Below are positions 26,638 through 34,996 of a stretch of DNA of 64,000 bases, piece by piece; within the stretch, counting starts at the first letter, position 1; every line of letters starts with the position of its first letter. The position numbers and the translations under genes were made by a program. The notes beneath the pieces were generated by a model that was given only the letters and a program-made list of their open reading frames with translations, ran no database searches and had not been told where the DNA came from. Source of the stretch: an uncultured Sphingobacteriaceae bacterium (GTDB lineage: Bacteria; Bacteroidota; Bacteroidia; Sphingobacteriales; Sphingobacteriaceae); contig CAMLLO010000007.1 in assembly GCA_946480915.1 (NCBI GenBank), positions 112,659 through 176,658 of the forward strand, in the 5' to 3' direction.

Positions 26638-26650
26638 ACAAAATTTTAAT

Positions 26651-27229
26651 TTGGCATTAGGAAGACCGGGTTTTAACAAAGGGCCCCGCGGCCCAAGACC
26701 TCCATTTAAAAAGAAAGAGGCAGAGCATAAAATTAATGAGTTAATTACAGCTCAGCAGATACGCCTTGTAGGAGATAATGTTGAACAGGGTGTAATGTCC
26801 TTGAGGGATGCTTTGGCTATTGCTGAAGAGCAGGAACTGGATTTGGTTGAAATATCTCCAAACGCCGTACCACCGGTTTGTAAAGTAGTTGATTATAACA
26901 AGTTTATCTATGAGCAAAAGAAAAAGCTTAAAGAGATAAAATCAAACGCTAAGCAAACTGTAATAAAAGAGATTCGTTTCGGACCAAATACTAACGATCA
27001 CGATTTTCAATTTAAGCTGAAACATGCAATCAGCTTTTTAGAAAATGGTGAAAAAGTTAGAGCATATGTGCATTTTAAGGGTAGAGCCATCGTTTATAAA
27101 GAACAAGGTGAGATTTTACTTTTGAAATTTGCACAGGCTTTAGAAGAAGTTGGAAAAGTAGAGCAGTTGCCTAAATTAGAAGGTAAGCGTATGTTTTTGG
27201 TTGTAGCGCCGAAAGCAGGAAAAAAATAA
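26651..27229 (+). CDS. infC: translation initiation factor IF-3
   Basis: A 192-residue IF-3. After a Bacteroidota-type extension (LGRPGFNKGPRGPRPPFKK) come the N-terminal domain (HKINELITAQQIRLVGDNVE, DLVEISPNAVPPVCKVVDYN) and C-terminal domain (KEIRFGPNTNDHDFQFKLKH, RAYVHFKGRA). It binds the 30S subunit and checks start codons. The only plausible start is TTG at 26651; no in-frame ATG lies between the thrS stop and the conserved region. A non-ATG start is a known feature of infC in other bacteria and allows IF-3 to repress itself. It starts 13 bases after thrS. Confidence 0.96.
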   Translation: MALGRPGFNKGPRGPRPPFKKKEAEHKINELITAQQIRLVGDNVEQGVMSLRDALAIAEEQELDLVEISPNAVPPVCKVVDYNKFIYEQKKKLKEIKSNAKQTVIKEIRFGPNTNDHDFQFKLKHAISFLENGEKVRAYVHFKGRAIVYKEQGEILLLKFAQALEEVGKVEQLPKLEGKRMFLVVAPKAGKK

Positions 27230-27230
27230 A

Positions 27231-27269
27231 ATGTGCAAATGATTACATGCACTGATGTGCAGATAATTA
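27231..27269 (+). repeat. imperfect 15-base direct repeat between infC and rpmI
   Basis: ATGTGCAAATGATTA (27231-27245) and ATGTGCAGATAATTA (27255-27269) differ at two positions. They resemble the ATGTGCA-type spacer repeats common in Bacteroidota genomes. Confidence 0.5.
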
Positions 27270-27319
27270 GAAGCATGAAATCAAAAATCGTAATTCAACA
27301 ATCGTAAATAAATAGGATC

Positions 27320-27520
27320 ATGCCAAAAATGAAAACCAATTCCAGTGCTAAAAAGCGCTTTAAGCTTACTGGAACAGGTAAAATCAAAAGAAACAATGCC
27401 TACATGAGTCACATCTTAACCAAGATGTCGACTAAGCGTAAGCGTAACTTAAGTCAGTCTAGTCTGGTTTCAGATGCTGATATGGGTAACGTAAAACGTA
27501 TGCTTTGCATCGGTAAGTAA
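27320..27520 (+). CDS. rpmI: 50S ribosomal protein L35
   Basis: A 66-residue, highly basic protein. [20 protein letters not shown] is the conserved L35 N-terminus, and the middle [22 protein letters not shown] also fits. It is part of the large ribosomal subunit. Position between infC and rplT is the usual one. The spacer before it (90 bases) holds a short direct repeat rather than a recognisable promoter. Confidence 0.97.
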   Translation: MPKMKTNSSAKKRFKLTGTGKIKRNNAYMSHILTKMSTKRKRNLSQSSLVSDADMGNVKRMLCIGK

Positions 27521-27594
27521 TTAAATTAATTTAACCAGGCTTCCGGTATTAAGTTTCCTTAAATGGAACGCCGCCAGTCAAAAATCAAAACAAC

Positions 27595-27939
27595 ATGCCA
27601 CGTTCGGTTAACGCAGTAGCGTCAAGAAGAAGAAGAAAAAAGATCTTAAAATTAGCCAGAGGCTATTATGGATCAAGAAGCAAAGTTTATACTATTGCTA
27701 AAAACACGGTTGAAAAAGGTTTGCAATATGCTTACCGCGATCGTAAAGCTAAAAAGAGAGAATTCAGAGCTTTGTGGATTCAACGTATCAATGCAGGTGC
27801 TCGTCACCATGGTTTATCTTACTCACAATTCATGGGTAAATTAACCAAAAGCGGAATCGGTTTAAACCGTAAAGTTTTAGCTGATCTGGCAATGAACGAA
27901 CCGGAAGCTTTCAAAGCTATAATTGAAGCGGTTAAATAG
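27595..27939 (+). CDS. rplT: 50S ribosomal protein L20
   Basis: A 114-residue protein with the L20 signature: [39 protein letters not shown], and [20 protein letters not shown]. It binds 23S rRNA early in 50S assembly and in E. coli and Bacillus also represses its own operon. The 74-base spacer after rpmI can form a small hairpin (GTTTCC / GGAAC near 27559), but I cannot show that it is an L20 site. A strong terminator follows. Confidence 0.98.
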   Translation: MPRSVNAVASRRRRKKILKLARGYYGSRSKVYTIAKNTVEKGLQYAYRDRKAKKREFRALWIQRINAGARHHGLSYSQFMGKLTKSGIGLNRKVLADLAMNEPEAFKAIIEAVK

Positions 27940-27960
27940 ACCTCTTTAATTCAATATTAC

Positions 27961-27990
27961 AAAAGGGAACTCGAAATCGGGTTCCCTTTT
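27961..27990 (+). terminator. terminator of the thrS-infC-rpmI-rplT operon
   Basis: Perfect 10-bp stem AAAAGGGAAC / GTTCCCTTTT around a 10-base loop, ending in TTTT and followed by ATGTTTT. It lies 21 bases after the rplT stop. Confidence 0.88.
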
Positions 27991-28135
27991 ATGTTTTCAA
28001 TCTTCCTTTGATTTTTCGCTTTTTTAGAGGATCGCTCTCGTCTCTCGACTCATGTTGATTTTATTCACTTTCGAATATCTGAGAATTGCCGTTCATCTAT
28101 CTAACACCCAGGCATTTTTTACCAGGTAGCAGATT

Positions 28136-28552
28136 TTAATGCTTTTTCTTTATTGAAATATATGAAGAGTCTGCTATGTCCTTCATGGCTTCCTGAGTAA
28201 ACGGTTTGGAGTAAAACCCTTTAACAGACTCATATTTGAAAACTCTTTCCCTGTCTTTCGGGTCAACCGAAGAGGTAAGAATAACGATTGATATTTTTTT
28301 GGCAAAATATTGCTTGAAAATTTCAAAAATATCTAAAAAATCCCAGCCAGAGATTTCAGGCATGTCTAAGTCTAAGAGGATAAGATCTGGCAATACGCTG
28401 AAATTCTTGTGGTGTTTAATTAAAAAACTTAAAACTTCTTGCGCGTGTGTGTACGCGGTATATTTAAGGGATAAATTTAATCGTTTGATTATCAGGTCGG
28501 TGATTTTGTGTTGAATCGGATCATCATCCACTAACAACAAAGATTTACTCAT
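28136..28552 (-). CDS. single-domain response regulator (receiver)
   Basis: A 138-residue CheY-like receiver. MSKSLLLVDDDPIQHKITD carries the acidic pair, LILLDLDMPEISGWDFL the phospho-acceptor Asp near residue 62, SIVILTSSVDP the conserved Ser/Thr, and KGFYSKPFT the Lys. It has no output domain, as in many Bacteroidota regulators that act in phosphorelays. The frame is open 46 codons further upstream, but the conserved domain begins at the ATG at 28552. A TAATTTTG promoter box is at 28603-28610. The partner kinase is unknown. Confidence 0.92.
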   Translation of the reverse strand: MSKSLLLVDDDPIQHKITDLIIKRLNLSLKYTAYTHAQEVLSFLIKHHKNFSVLPDLILLDLDMPEISGWDFLDIFEIFKQYFAKKISIVILTSSVDPKDRERVFKYESVKGFYSKPFTQEAMKDIADSSYISIKKKH

Positions 28553-28602
28553 AAACTTTATAAAAATATATCGCGAAGGTTCATTTATATATCCGTAAGG
28601 TA

Positions 28603-28610
28603 CAAAATTA
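28603..28610 (-). promoter_or_regulatory. TAnnTTTG promoter box for the response regulator
   Basis: TAATTTTG on the minus strand, about 50 bases before the start codon, supporting the shorter gene model. Confidence 0.5.
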
Positions 28611-28801
28611 GTTTCAATGTTGAATTTGGTTCGCCTATTGAGTGCACTCTGACACCTCGGAAAAAATTGCCTTATCGATATTGGTAGCAACTTTTTTCCT
28701 TCTCGTCTGTTGTTTTAGTATTGACGTTTACAGTTTCTAAAATAAAATGATCCTGGTACACTTTTTGGCTCTGAGATTGTTTATATAAAAAAAATAATAA
28801 T

Positions 28802-29113
28802 ATGGAGCAGTCGTATTTACCAGTCCAGTGGGTATATCGGGAAGTGATAGAAGAAGAGATAGCTAAAATGACCACTGGCACCATTTTTTATTTTAATACC
28901 GAAGACCAAGTGAGCTCAGCCAACGGCAGAGTGATAAAAATGGAGGAAATCAATGGCAAAGGTGTGTTTATAATTTTAGATTCTGCCGAATCTATTAGAA
29001 TTGATAAAATTATAACATTGTATGGCAAGCCTGGCGCCGCATACGATGATTACAATTACTTCGCCAATGCTTGCTTAGATTGTATGGGTGGCTACGACAA
29101 AGATGATCTTTGA
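28802..29113 (+). CDS. hypothetical acidic protein, 103 aa
   Basis: I do not recognise this protein. It is acidic and soluble, opening MEQSYLPVQWVYREVIEEEI, with a beta-rich middle (GTIFYFNTEDQVSSANGRVI, GKGVFIILDSAESIRIDKI) that reads like a small barrel or PRC/SH3-like fold, and a C-terminal ANACLDCMGGY with two cysteines (CLDC). The CxxC could bind a metal, but there is only one pair. It stands alone between opposite-strand genes, in a 249-base gap rich in A and T upstream. Confidence 0.6.
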   Translation: MEQSYLPVQWVYREVIEEEIAKMTTGTIFYFNTEDQVSSANGRVIKMEEINGKGVFIILDSAESIRIDKIITLYGKPGAAYDDYNYFANACLDCMGGYDKDDL

Positions 29114-29160
29114 AAGAACGATCGACAGATTTAAAGCTTTGACTAAAGTTTCTCACTACA

Positions 29161-29913
29161 CTATTGTTTCAATCTTCCCACAGTCCAGAGTATTCCTTTT
29201 GAAACCATATTAACAAAAACGGGATCAGCGAAAGTACTGTCTGAATGCCCGTATGTAGTTCCAAATACATTTGCTTTTCCATATTTATTGGTCCAAATGA
29301 CTGGATACGTTTTCCCGTCCTGCTCGCTTATTGAGCTTGCGAGTACTGTAGTGTTGGGCCAAATTTTTTCGATAATATACAATTCATCTTTAGGGGTAAC
29401 CCAGTTATCCGGCATATCTTTAACTATCGGATGATTTAATGCGCCTTTTTTTACAGGATAATTGCTCTGGTGGTCATGGCGGCGGCTGGTAACCCCGAGG
29501 AATTCCCGCCAGTCGTCTATGTCAGTTGCTCGATACGAATGCATTGCACAATGAATTACCACAGCAGGTACACCAGCGTAATGTACCCTTGTTATTTTAC
29601 GAATATATTCCGGGCTCTTCGTGTCGGCAAAACATTCGTTGTGAATAACCACGTCATAGCCTTGTGCCCAGTTTTCAGTATCATATAGGCTTATCATTGC
29701 TTCTGTACCGGTACCTCCATCATTTATTACAGTCCATTCTGCTTCCGTGAATTTCGCAAGTCCCTCCTTTAGTTTTTGTGTCTGAAATGGATAATTATGG
29801 CAGCAGCCTCCGGTTATCAGCAATACACGTAAAGGTTTCTGATGTTTTGTTATAGAACAGGATTGCAGATCCGTCAATAAAATGATTAAAATAAAAGATA
29901 AAAATAGGCGCAT
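29161..29913 (-). CDS. ThuA-domain lipoprotein
   Basis: A 250-residue lipoprotein (lipobox LQSC near residue 19). The ThuA-like glutamine-amidotransferase-type fold is shown by VLLITGGCCHNYPFQ, YDVVIHNECFADT, VPAVVIHCAMHSYR, HPIVKDMP and the YGHSDSTFAD segment near the end. ThuA domains occur in sugar-utilisation clusters and may act on trehalose or similar sugars, or as binding modules; none has a proven general activity. Here no sugar genes are adjacent. The M49 peptidase gene lies 81 bases upstream on the same strand. Confidence 0.85.
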   Translation of the reverse strand: MRLFLSFILIILLTDLQSCSITKHQKPLRVLLITGGCCHNYPFQTQKLKEGLAKFTEAEWTVINDGGTGTEAMISLYDTENWAQGYDVVIHNECFADTKSPEYIRKITRVHYAGVPAVVIHCAMHSYRATDIDDWREFLGVTSRRHDHQSNYPVKKGALNHPIVKDMPDNWVTPKDELYIIEKIWPNTTVLASSISEQDGKTYPVIWTNKYGKANVFGTTYGHSDSTFADPVFVNMVSKGILWTVGRLKQ

Positions 29914-29994
29914 GGTTTATTTCAGTAACTTGTTTAAAATAGATAATCAACTCGAAACAAAAGGCTGGAGAGCAGCCTTCGGTTATAACATTTC

Positions 29995-32040
29995 TCAATT
30001 CACTACCGGTAAAAATGAATACTTTTTCCCGTATTCCATCATTTGCTCGTAAAACGAACCTGGATAAGTAACACGAACGTCGGTGATCTCAGTTCCCTTC
30101 ATAATTGGAACTAACTTAGGCTGTATGAAACCTTTGTAGGGTTTAACATTTAGCTTGGCATAGCGTGCTAAAACCTCTTTTAACAGGTTCTGATCTACTT
30201 TTACACCAAAGTTTTCTACCAAACCTTTTCCAGCTTCGTAATCTCCCTCAGATTTAATGCGTTGTATTTCTCGTAGCAATTGACCGAATAAGGTTCGAAG
30301 TTTATTGTAGTCGTTAATTTTTGTGTAGGTTTTTCCGTTTTGCTTCACAAACTCAATTACATTCTCGGGTTTCCCTTTTTCATAAACCCAAAGTGCATTC
30401 AGCTGGCGATTGCGCATATGTGCCTCCTCCAAATTATTACCTGGCTTTAATCGAGTAAGTTGAGTAATTAAACCGTTCATAATATAGCTATCGTACTCGG
30501 CTTTTCCAACTTCAAGCGAGGGCATTACACCGATTTCTATAAGTTTTGGATCCAATATGTAATACAGGGCTACCAGATCCGCCCGGGCTTCTTCCAGGGT
30601 AGAAGAATAGTTTTTAAGAGTTTTTTCGGGCACACCAACACCTGGGTTAATTTGTCCGGAAGCATGTCCGATGCATTCGTGCATATCCGTATGTAAATCT
30701 GAAGACAAGTTACCATACTTTCGTATTCTGGCTTTTACGTCGGCATTAAGCGCAAACTCATCTAACACGCCGCTGTTAGCGCTGCTTAAATTATAAGCAT
30801 GAACAATGTTGCTGAGTGAAACTGACTTCGATCCGTGTTCTTTCCGAATCCAATCTGCGTTCGGAAGATTAATGCCAATAGGAGTGGAGGGGGCAGCATC
30901 TCCGGATTCCATGATCACCGTGATGGCTTTTGCCGTAATTCCTTTTACTGTCTTTTTTTTATGTTCGGGCATTAACGGCGAGTTATCTTCAAACCATTGC
31001 GCTTTATTAGCAATGGCTTTAATTCTTTTTGTGGCCTCCAGATCTTTTAAGGATACAACGCTTTCGAAACTGCCTTTTTTACCGATGGCATCTTTGTAAA
31101 CTTCAATAAAACCGTTAATTACATCCAGACGCGAAGCCGTATCATTTACCCAGGCAATGTTATAATCATCAAAATCCTTCAAGTTACCCGAGCGGTAGTA
31201 TTTAACAAGTTTTTGTAAGGCATCTTTCTGTTCGTCATTTTCGGCAAAAGGAATAGCTTTTTCTAGCCAATAAACTATTCTACCTATTGCCGGACCGTAC
31301 ATTCCCCCAATCTTCCAGGTTTTTTCAATCACCTTTCCGCTTTGTTTAATTACCTTGGTGTTTAATCCCCACGATGGAGCGTTGTCCTTTGTGTCAAACT
31401 GTGCATAATAATTTTCAACTTCTTTTTGGGTAACACCCTCGTAAAAGTTATTTGATGATGCGACTACGTTATCTGTATTTGGGGATAAATCGACCAATTT
31501 CGGTTGGAACCCCGGATCAAATATGATGGGCTTGATCCTGATAAGGAAGGCTGCTATGGTCTCTGATTTATTTAAAGGAAATCCTTTTAGATTAGAATTA
31601 AGTACCAGTTTAGAAAAATAAGCATAGGAATGTTCTGGAATAAACTTTTCATTTCCATAATGATGATGATTGCCATTACTGAACCAAAATCGTCCGGCAT
31701 AGGTTTTAAACTTTTGCCAGTCTACGGACTTTCGGTCGCCTTTGTAAGTGCTGTAGATATTTTCTATGGTTTTACGTACCAGCAGATTATATTTTCCGCT
31801 TTGATCATAGATGATATCGCGGCCGGATAAAGCTGCTTCTGATAAATAATAGGCCAGCTTTTTTTGTTGCAGACTTAATTCATCAAATCCAGGAACCTGG
31901 TAGCGCAGAATTTGCAGATCAGCAAAAGATTCTGCAGTTATTTTAAACGGCTTATCCTTTACTTTTTCTTGTGCAAAGGATTGGCAGATACTTAAGCATC
32001 CAATGCTTAAGGCCGACGCTAATAGACTTTTATATTTCAT
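29995..32040 (-). CDS. secreted M49 family peptidase (dipeptidyl-peptidase III-like)
   Basis: A 681-residue zinc peptidase with signal peptide (MKYKSLLASALSIGCLSICQSFAQ). The zinc motif HECIGH (HExxxH form, near residue 455) and the second motif EEARAD about 35 residues later match family M49, which releases dipeptides from short peptides. Eukaryotic DPP III is cytosolic; this one is exported, probably to the periplasm, where it may trim peptides for uptake. Such Bacteroidota proteins are sometimes mislabelled dihydrofolate reductase. Followed by the ThuA lipoprotein gene. Confidence 0.88.
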   Translation of the reverse strand: MKYKSLLASALSIGCLSICQSFAQEKVKDKPFKITAESFADLQILRYQVPGFDELSLQQKKLAYYLSEAALSGRDIIYDQSGKYNLLVRKTIENIYSTYKGDRKSVDWQKFKTYAGRFWFSNGNHHHYGNEKFIPEHSYAYFSKLVLNSNLKGFPLNKSETIAAFLIRIKPIIFDPGFQPKLVDLSPNTDNVVASSNNFYEGVTQKEVENYYAQFDTKDNAPSWGLNTKVIKQSGKVIEKTWKIGGMYGPAIGRIVYWLEKAIPFAENDEQKDALQKLVKYYRSGNLKDFDDYNIAWVNDTASRLDVINGFIEVYKDAIGKKGSFESVVSLKDLEATKRIKAIANKAQWFEDNSPLMPEHKKKTVKGITAKAITVIMESGDAAPSTPIGINLPNADWIRKEHGSKSVSLSNIVHAYNLSSANSGVLDEFALNADVKARIRKYGNLSSDLHTDMHECIGHASGQINPGVGVPEKTLKNYSSTLEEARADLVALYYILDPKLIEIGVMPSLEVGKAEYDSYIMNGLITQLTRLKPGNNLEEAHMRNRQLNALWVYEKGKPENVIEFVKQNGKTYTKINDYNKLRTLFGQLLREIQRIKSEGDYEAGKGLVENFGVKVDQNLLKEVLARYAKLNVKPYKGFIQPKLVPIMKGTEITDVRVTYPGSFYEQMMEYGKKYSFLPVVN

Positions 32041-32172
32041 ATGTAATTATTCAAACGAAACAGATGATTTTAAATTACCAGAACTAACTCTTGTCTGTTT
32101 CGGTGGTTGATAATATTCGAAAATACTAAACAAATCAACAGAAGAACATAAATTTTGTTATTGATCCGTATT

Positions 32173-32769
32173 ATGAAACTTCCAATAACATTTTATCAGA
32201 ACGATGATGTGGTTGTTCTTTCAGAAAAACTTCTGGGAAAACATCTCTTTACCTTTATAGATGGCGAGCTCACCGGAGGTATTATTGTAGAAACTGAAGC
32301 GTACCGTGGACCGGAAGATTTGGGTTCGCACGCTTATAATCATCGGCGCACACAGCGAAATGAAATAATGTACGCACATGGTGGCGTTGTTTATATGTAT
32401 ATCTGCTATGGAATTCACGATATGCTCAACATCGTAACGGGTACAGAGGGTGAATCTCATGCAATACTTATCAGAGCCCTGCAACCTACGGTTGGTCTGG
32501 ATATAATGCGCTTGCGAAGAGGTTTTGACAATGATGACCGGCGCTTGTGCAAAGGTCCGGGAGCTTTGGCAAAAGCATTGGGCTTAAATAAAAGCTTTAA
32601 TGGTGTTTCGCTGACCGGAGATGAGATCTGGATAGAAGAAAACGGCCCGGAAGTGTCTGCCGAATTGATAATTGCATGTCCAAGAATAGGTTTAAATATA
32701 GTAGAACCCTATAAGAGTATTCCCTGGCGTTTTTACATTAAAGGCAACAAATATATCAGCAGACCCTAA
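32173..32769 (+). CDS. DNA-3-methyladenine glycosylase (AAG/MPG type)
   Basis: A 198-residue enzyme that removes alkylated purines from DNA to start base-excision repair. Seen: VETEAYRGPEDLGSHAYNHRRT (catalytic Glu in IIVETEAY and substrate loop), MYAHGGVVYMYICYGIHDMLNI, AILIRALQP, and the CKGPGALAKALGL segment, all diagnostic for the Aag family. Length matches. I use the ATG at 32173; an in-frame TTG at 32155 would add six residues. Single gene, no operon. Confidence 0.95.
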   Translation: MKLPITFYQNDDVVVLSEKLLGKHLFTFIDGELTGGIIVETEAYRGPEDLGSHAYNHRRTQRNEIMYAHGGVVYMYICYGIHDMLNIVTGTEGESHAILIRALQPTVGLDIMRLRRGFDNDDRRLCKGPGALAKALGLNKSFNGVSLTGDEIWIEENGPEVSAELIIACPRIGLNIVEPYKSIPWRFYIKGNKYISRP

Positions 32770-32831
32770 TTTCAGTTTAATATTTGCAAACTATAATTCC
32801 TTGTGTCTGTTCCAATTAGAAACAGGAGAAA

Positions 32832-33323
32832 ATGGAAACTACTCAGCATGCCGGCCTCGAAAAACTTAAAAGTTTAATCAGCAATGGTGATATAGCCATG
32901 CTATGTACTTTAACAGGAGAACAAATTCATTGTCGGCCAATGGCTACTTCCGATATCGATGATGAAGGAAATATCTGGTTTTTCACCAATGAATTTTCGC
33001 AAAAAGTGAATGAGATGGAAAGCAATCAAACAGTTGCTCTCTGCTACAGCAATGATGATAATAGTACTTATGTGAGTATCAACGGCACAGCCTGGTTGGT
33101 CACTGATCCTCAAAAAATGAAAGAGCTATTTAATTCAATGGTGAAACCGTTTTTCCCTGAGGGCTTAAATGATCCTAAACTTGCATTGTTGAAAATCCGG
33201 CCCAAACATGCCGAATATTGGGACAGCCGTTCTAATACAATGGTTCGATTTATGGGCATCCTAGGTTCTGCATTAACCGGCGATCGTAATTTGCGTGGAG
33301 AGCATGGCGAAATAGATTTATAA
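32832..33323 (+). CDS. pyridoxamine 5'-phosphate oxidase-like general stress protein
   Basis: A 163-residue split-barrel flavoprotein. AMLCTLTGEQIHCRPMATSD and IWFFTNEFSQKVNEM fit the general-stress-protein-26/PPOX family that binds FMN or F420, and RPKHAEYWDSRSNTMVRFMG is the conserved C-terminal part. The family is linked to oxidative and general stress, but activity is usually unproven. A short purine-rich stretch (CAGGAGAAA) just before the ATG could act as a Shine-Dalgarno. Next gene is on the other strand. Confidence 0.88.
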   Translation: METTQHAGLEKLKSLISNGDIAMLCTLTGEQIHCRPMATSDIDDEGNIWFFTNEFSQKVNEMESNQTVALCYSNDDNSTYVSINGTAWLVTDPQKMKELFNSMVKPFFPEGLNDPKLALLKIRPKHAEYWDSRSNTMVRFMGILGSALTGDRNLRGEHGEIDL

Positions 33324-33331
33324 AAGGGAAG

Positions 33332-33565
33332 CTATATGTCGCTTTCTTTATAATTTGCAATTGCGCGTCCTAGTCGGTTTACCTCTTCATCTTCTGTGAA
33401 CAGGGGTAATTCTGTATCATTATCGAGCTTTAGCCAATGCTCCTCCGTGTCTTTTTGAATTTTTATATATTCAGTTCCTTCTTTGAAAATAGCATAGATA
33501 TCTTCCTCTTCAGGAAAAACGGAATAGGTTATATTTCCCAGTTCCAAGTCAAATGGTTCTTGCAT
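33332..33565 (-). CDS. small acidic hypothetical protein, 77 aa
   Basis: A 77-residue acidic, soluble protein that I do not recognise by name: MQEPFDLELGNITYSVFPEE, then YIKIQKDTEEHWLKLDN and DEEVNRLGRAIANY. The pattern W-x-x-L-D near the middle and a closing LGxAI helix also appears in the 96-residue protein at 60763, so the two look like one small family. It converges on the stress protein gene with 8 bases between. A TAACTTTG box sits 4 bases before its ATG. Confidence 0.68.
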   Translation of the reverse strand: MQEPFDLELGNITYSVFPEEEDIYAIFKEGTEYIKIQKDTEEHWLKLDNDTELPLFTEDEEVNRLGRAIANYKESDI

Positions 33566-33569
33566 GCCA

Positions 33570-33577
33570 CAAAGTTA
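33570..33577 (-). promoter_or_regulatory. TAnnTTTG promoter box at the 77-aa gene
   Basis: TAACTTTG on the minus strand, 4 bases before the ATG, predicting a leaderless mRNA. Confidence 0.5.
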
Positions 33578-33678
33578 GCTATGTTTACATTCTGATAAAA
33601 CTTATATTAAAATATACATGCAGTTTCCCACATGATAATATCTTCAAAAAAAGAATGGTATTATTGTTGAAAAAAACA

Positions 33679-34149
33679 ATGAACTCGAATGTTGCTGTGG
33701 TTCGCCAAATAGCATGGCTTGCCTTAATCCCTCAATTTCTTTTTGCGCTGTTATTAATATTTACCTATCATCAATTACGTTTTCCCGATCCCCCTTTTTA
33801 CGGTCTGGTATCTTATCTGATCATTTCTTTTAGCTTAAGGACTTTTATTCCTCACAGCCATAATAAAGGCATGAAATACGTGAAGAAAGATAAGTTTGCG
33901 GAAGCGATTCCCTGCTTTGAGAGAAGCTACAATTTTTTCACAGAAAATAACTGGATTGATAGATATCGCTTTATTACTCTTTTAAGTTCATCTGCAATGA
34001 GCTACCGCGAAATGCCTTTAACTAATATTGCATTGTGTTATGCCCAATTAGGAGATACCGTCAAAGCAAAGGAATATTATCAGAAAACCTTGCAAGAGTT
34101 CCCTAAAAGTGAGATTGCAAAAAATGGCCTGAACCTATTAAATGAATAA
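33679..34149 (+). CDS. membrane protein with TPR-like C-terminal region
   Basis: About 156 residues. Two N-terminal membrane helices (IAWLALIPQFLFALLLIFTY and LVSYLIISFSLRTFI) precede a cytoplasmic or periplasmic part with TPR-like helices (NKGMKYVKKDKFAEAIPCFE and IALCYAQLGDTVKAKEYYQK). TPR modules mediate protein contacts; no function is known. I start at the ATG at 33679; an ATG at 33655 would add eight residues, and still earlier codons overlap the divergent gene. It stands alone. Confidence 0.72.
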   Translation: MNSNVAVVRQIAWLALIPQFLFALLLIFTYHQLRFPDPPFYGLVSYLIISFSLRTFIPHSHNKGMKYVKKDKFAEAIPCFERSYNFFTENNWIDRYRFITLLSSSAMSYREMPLTNIALCYAQLGDTVKAKEYYQKTLQEFPKSEIAKNGLNLLNE

Positions 34150-34341
34150 TTATTCATTTAGTGAATTACAAGATCATCTTCAGAACGAATTTTTTGCTGA
34201 GCTAAGATTAAAAGCTAGGAGTATTTGTTCTATGGAAAGATGAGTGTATCCTGGTTGAGAATACAGTCGTAATTTTTTGGAGTTTTTTTTGCTTTTTATT
34301 TCGCCCACAATCATTAGTCAATTAATACCGTTATCTCTAAG

Positions 34342-34962
34342 ATGAATAGATATTTTTTAGCATTGATTACCGCTGCTTTATTTACAGCCTGTGGCGTTAA
34401 AGAACAAGCAGATCAGTTACAGGCGCTCCAAAAATGTACTTATGAAATTGTATCGGCCGACAGCGTATATGTTGCCGGAACTGACGTAAGTAAACTGCTT
34501 ACCAATGAAGGATTAAATCTGCTTCAGGCTCCACAGCTTGCTTTTGCATACATGCAGCAACGAGTGCCTTTTAAAGGTATACTTCGTGTGAAAATTACGA
34601 ACCCAGGAAGCGAGGAAGCTGGTATAAATGAGTTTGAATATAAAGTAATGGTCGAAGATGTGGAACTATTAAGCGGTTTTATGACTGAAAAAATCTCTGT
34701 TGCTCCGGGAGGAGAGTCAAGTATCGTACCGGTAAGAATTGATAAAGATGTATATCCTTTACTATCAAATTCTGTAAATCAGCAAGCTATTGCCGATTTT
34801 TTATCCACTCAGACGGAAAAAAATGTGAACCTTACCTTTAAAATTAGGCCAAGTTTTTTAGTCGGTACAGAGGTGGTGAAATATCCTGACTATATTGATA
34901 TTAAACGGAAAATTAGCAATACACAGTTAATCTCGTATTTGGAGTCTATTCCAAAACAGTAA
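34342..34962 (+). CDS. LEA14-like lipoprotein
   Basis: A 206-residue lipoprotein with lipobox FTACG near residue 16. The body (CTYEIVSADSVYVAGTDVSK, FKGILRVKITNPGSEEAGIN, YKVMVEDVELLSGF) shows the LEA type-2/WHy beta-sandwich pattern, where one strand holds an NP dipeptide. Such proteins are secreted or anchored in Bacteroidota, possibly helping in stress or envelope integrity. Its 192-base upstream gap shows nothing I can name beyond a weak hairpin. The WYL regulator follows after 34 bases. Confidence 0.72.
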   Translation: MNRYFLALITAALFTACGVKEQADQLQALQKCTYEIVSADSVYVAGTDVSKLLTNEGLNLLQAPQLAFAYMQQRVPFKGILRVKITNPGSEEAGINEFEYKVMVEDVELLSGFMTEKISVAPGGESSIVPVRIDKDVYPLLSNSVNQQAIADFLSTQTEKNVNLTFKIRPSFLVGTEVVKYPDYIDIKRKISNTQLISYLESIPKQ

Positions 34963-34996
34963 AAAATCAGTATCATTACCGAACATTTATTTGGTA

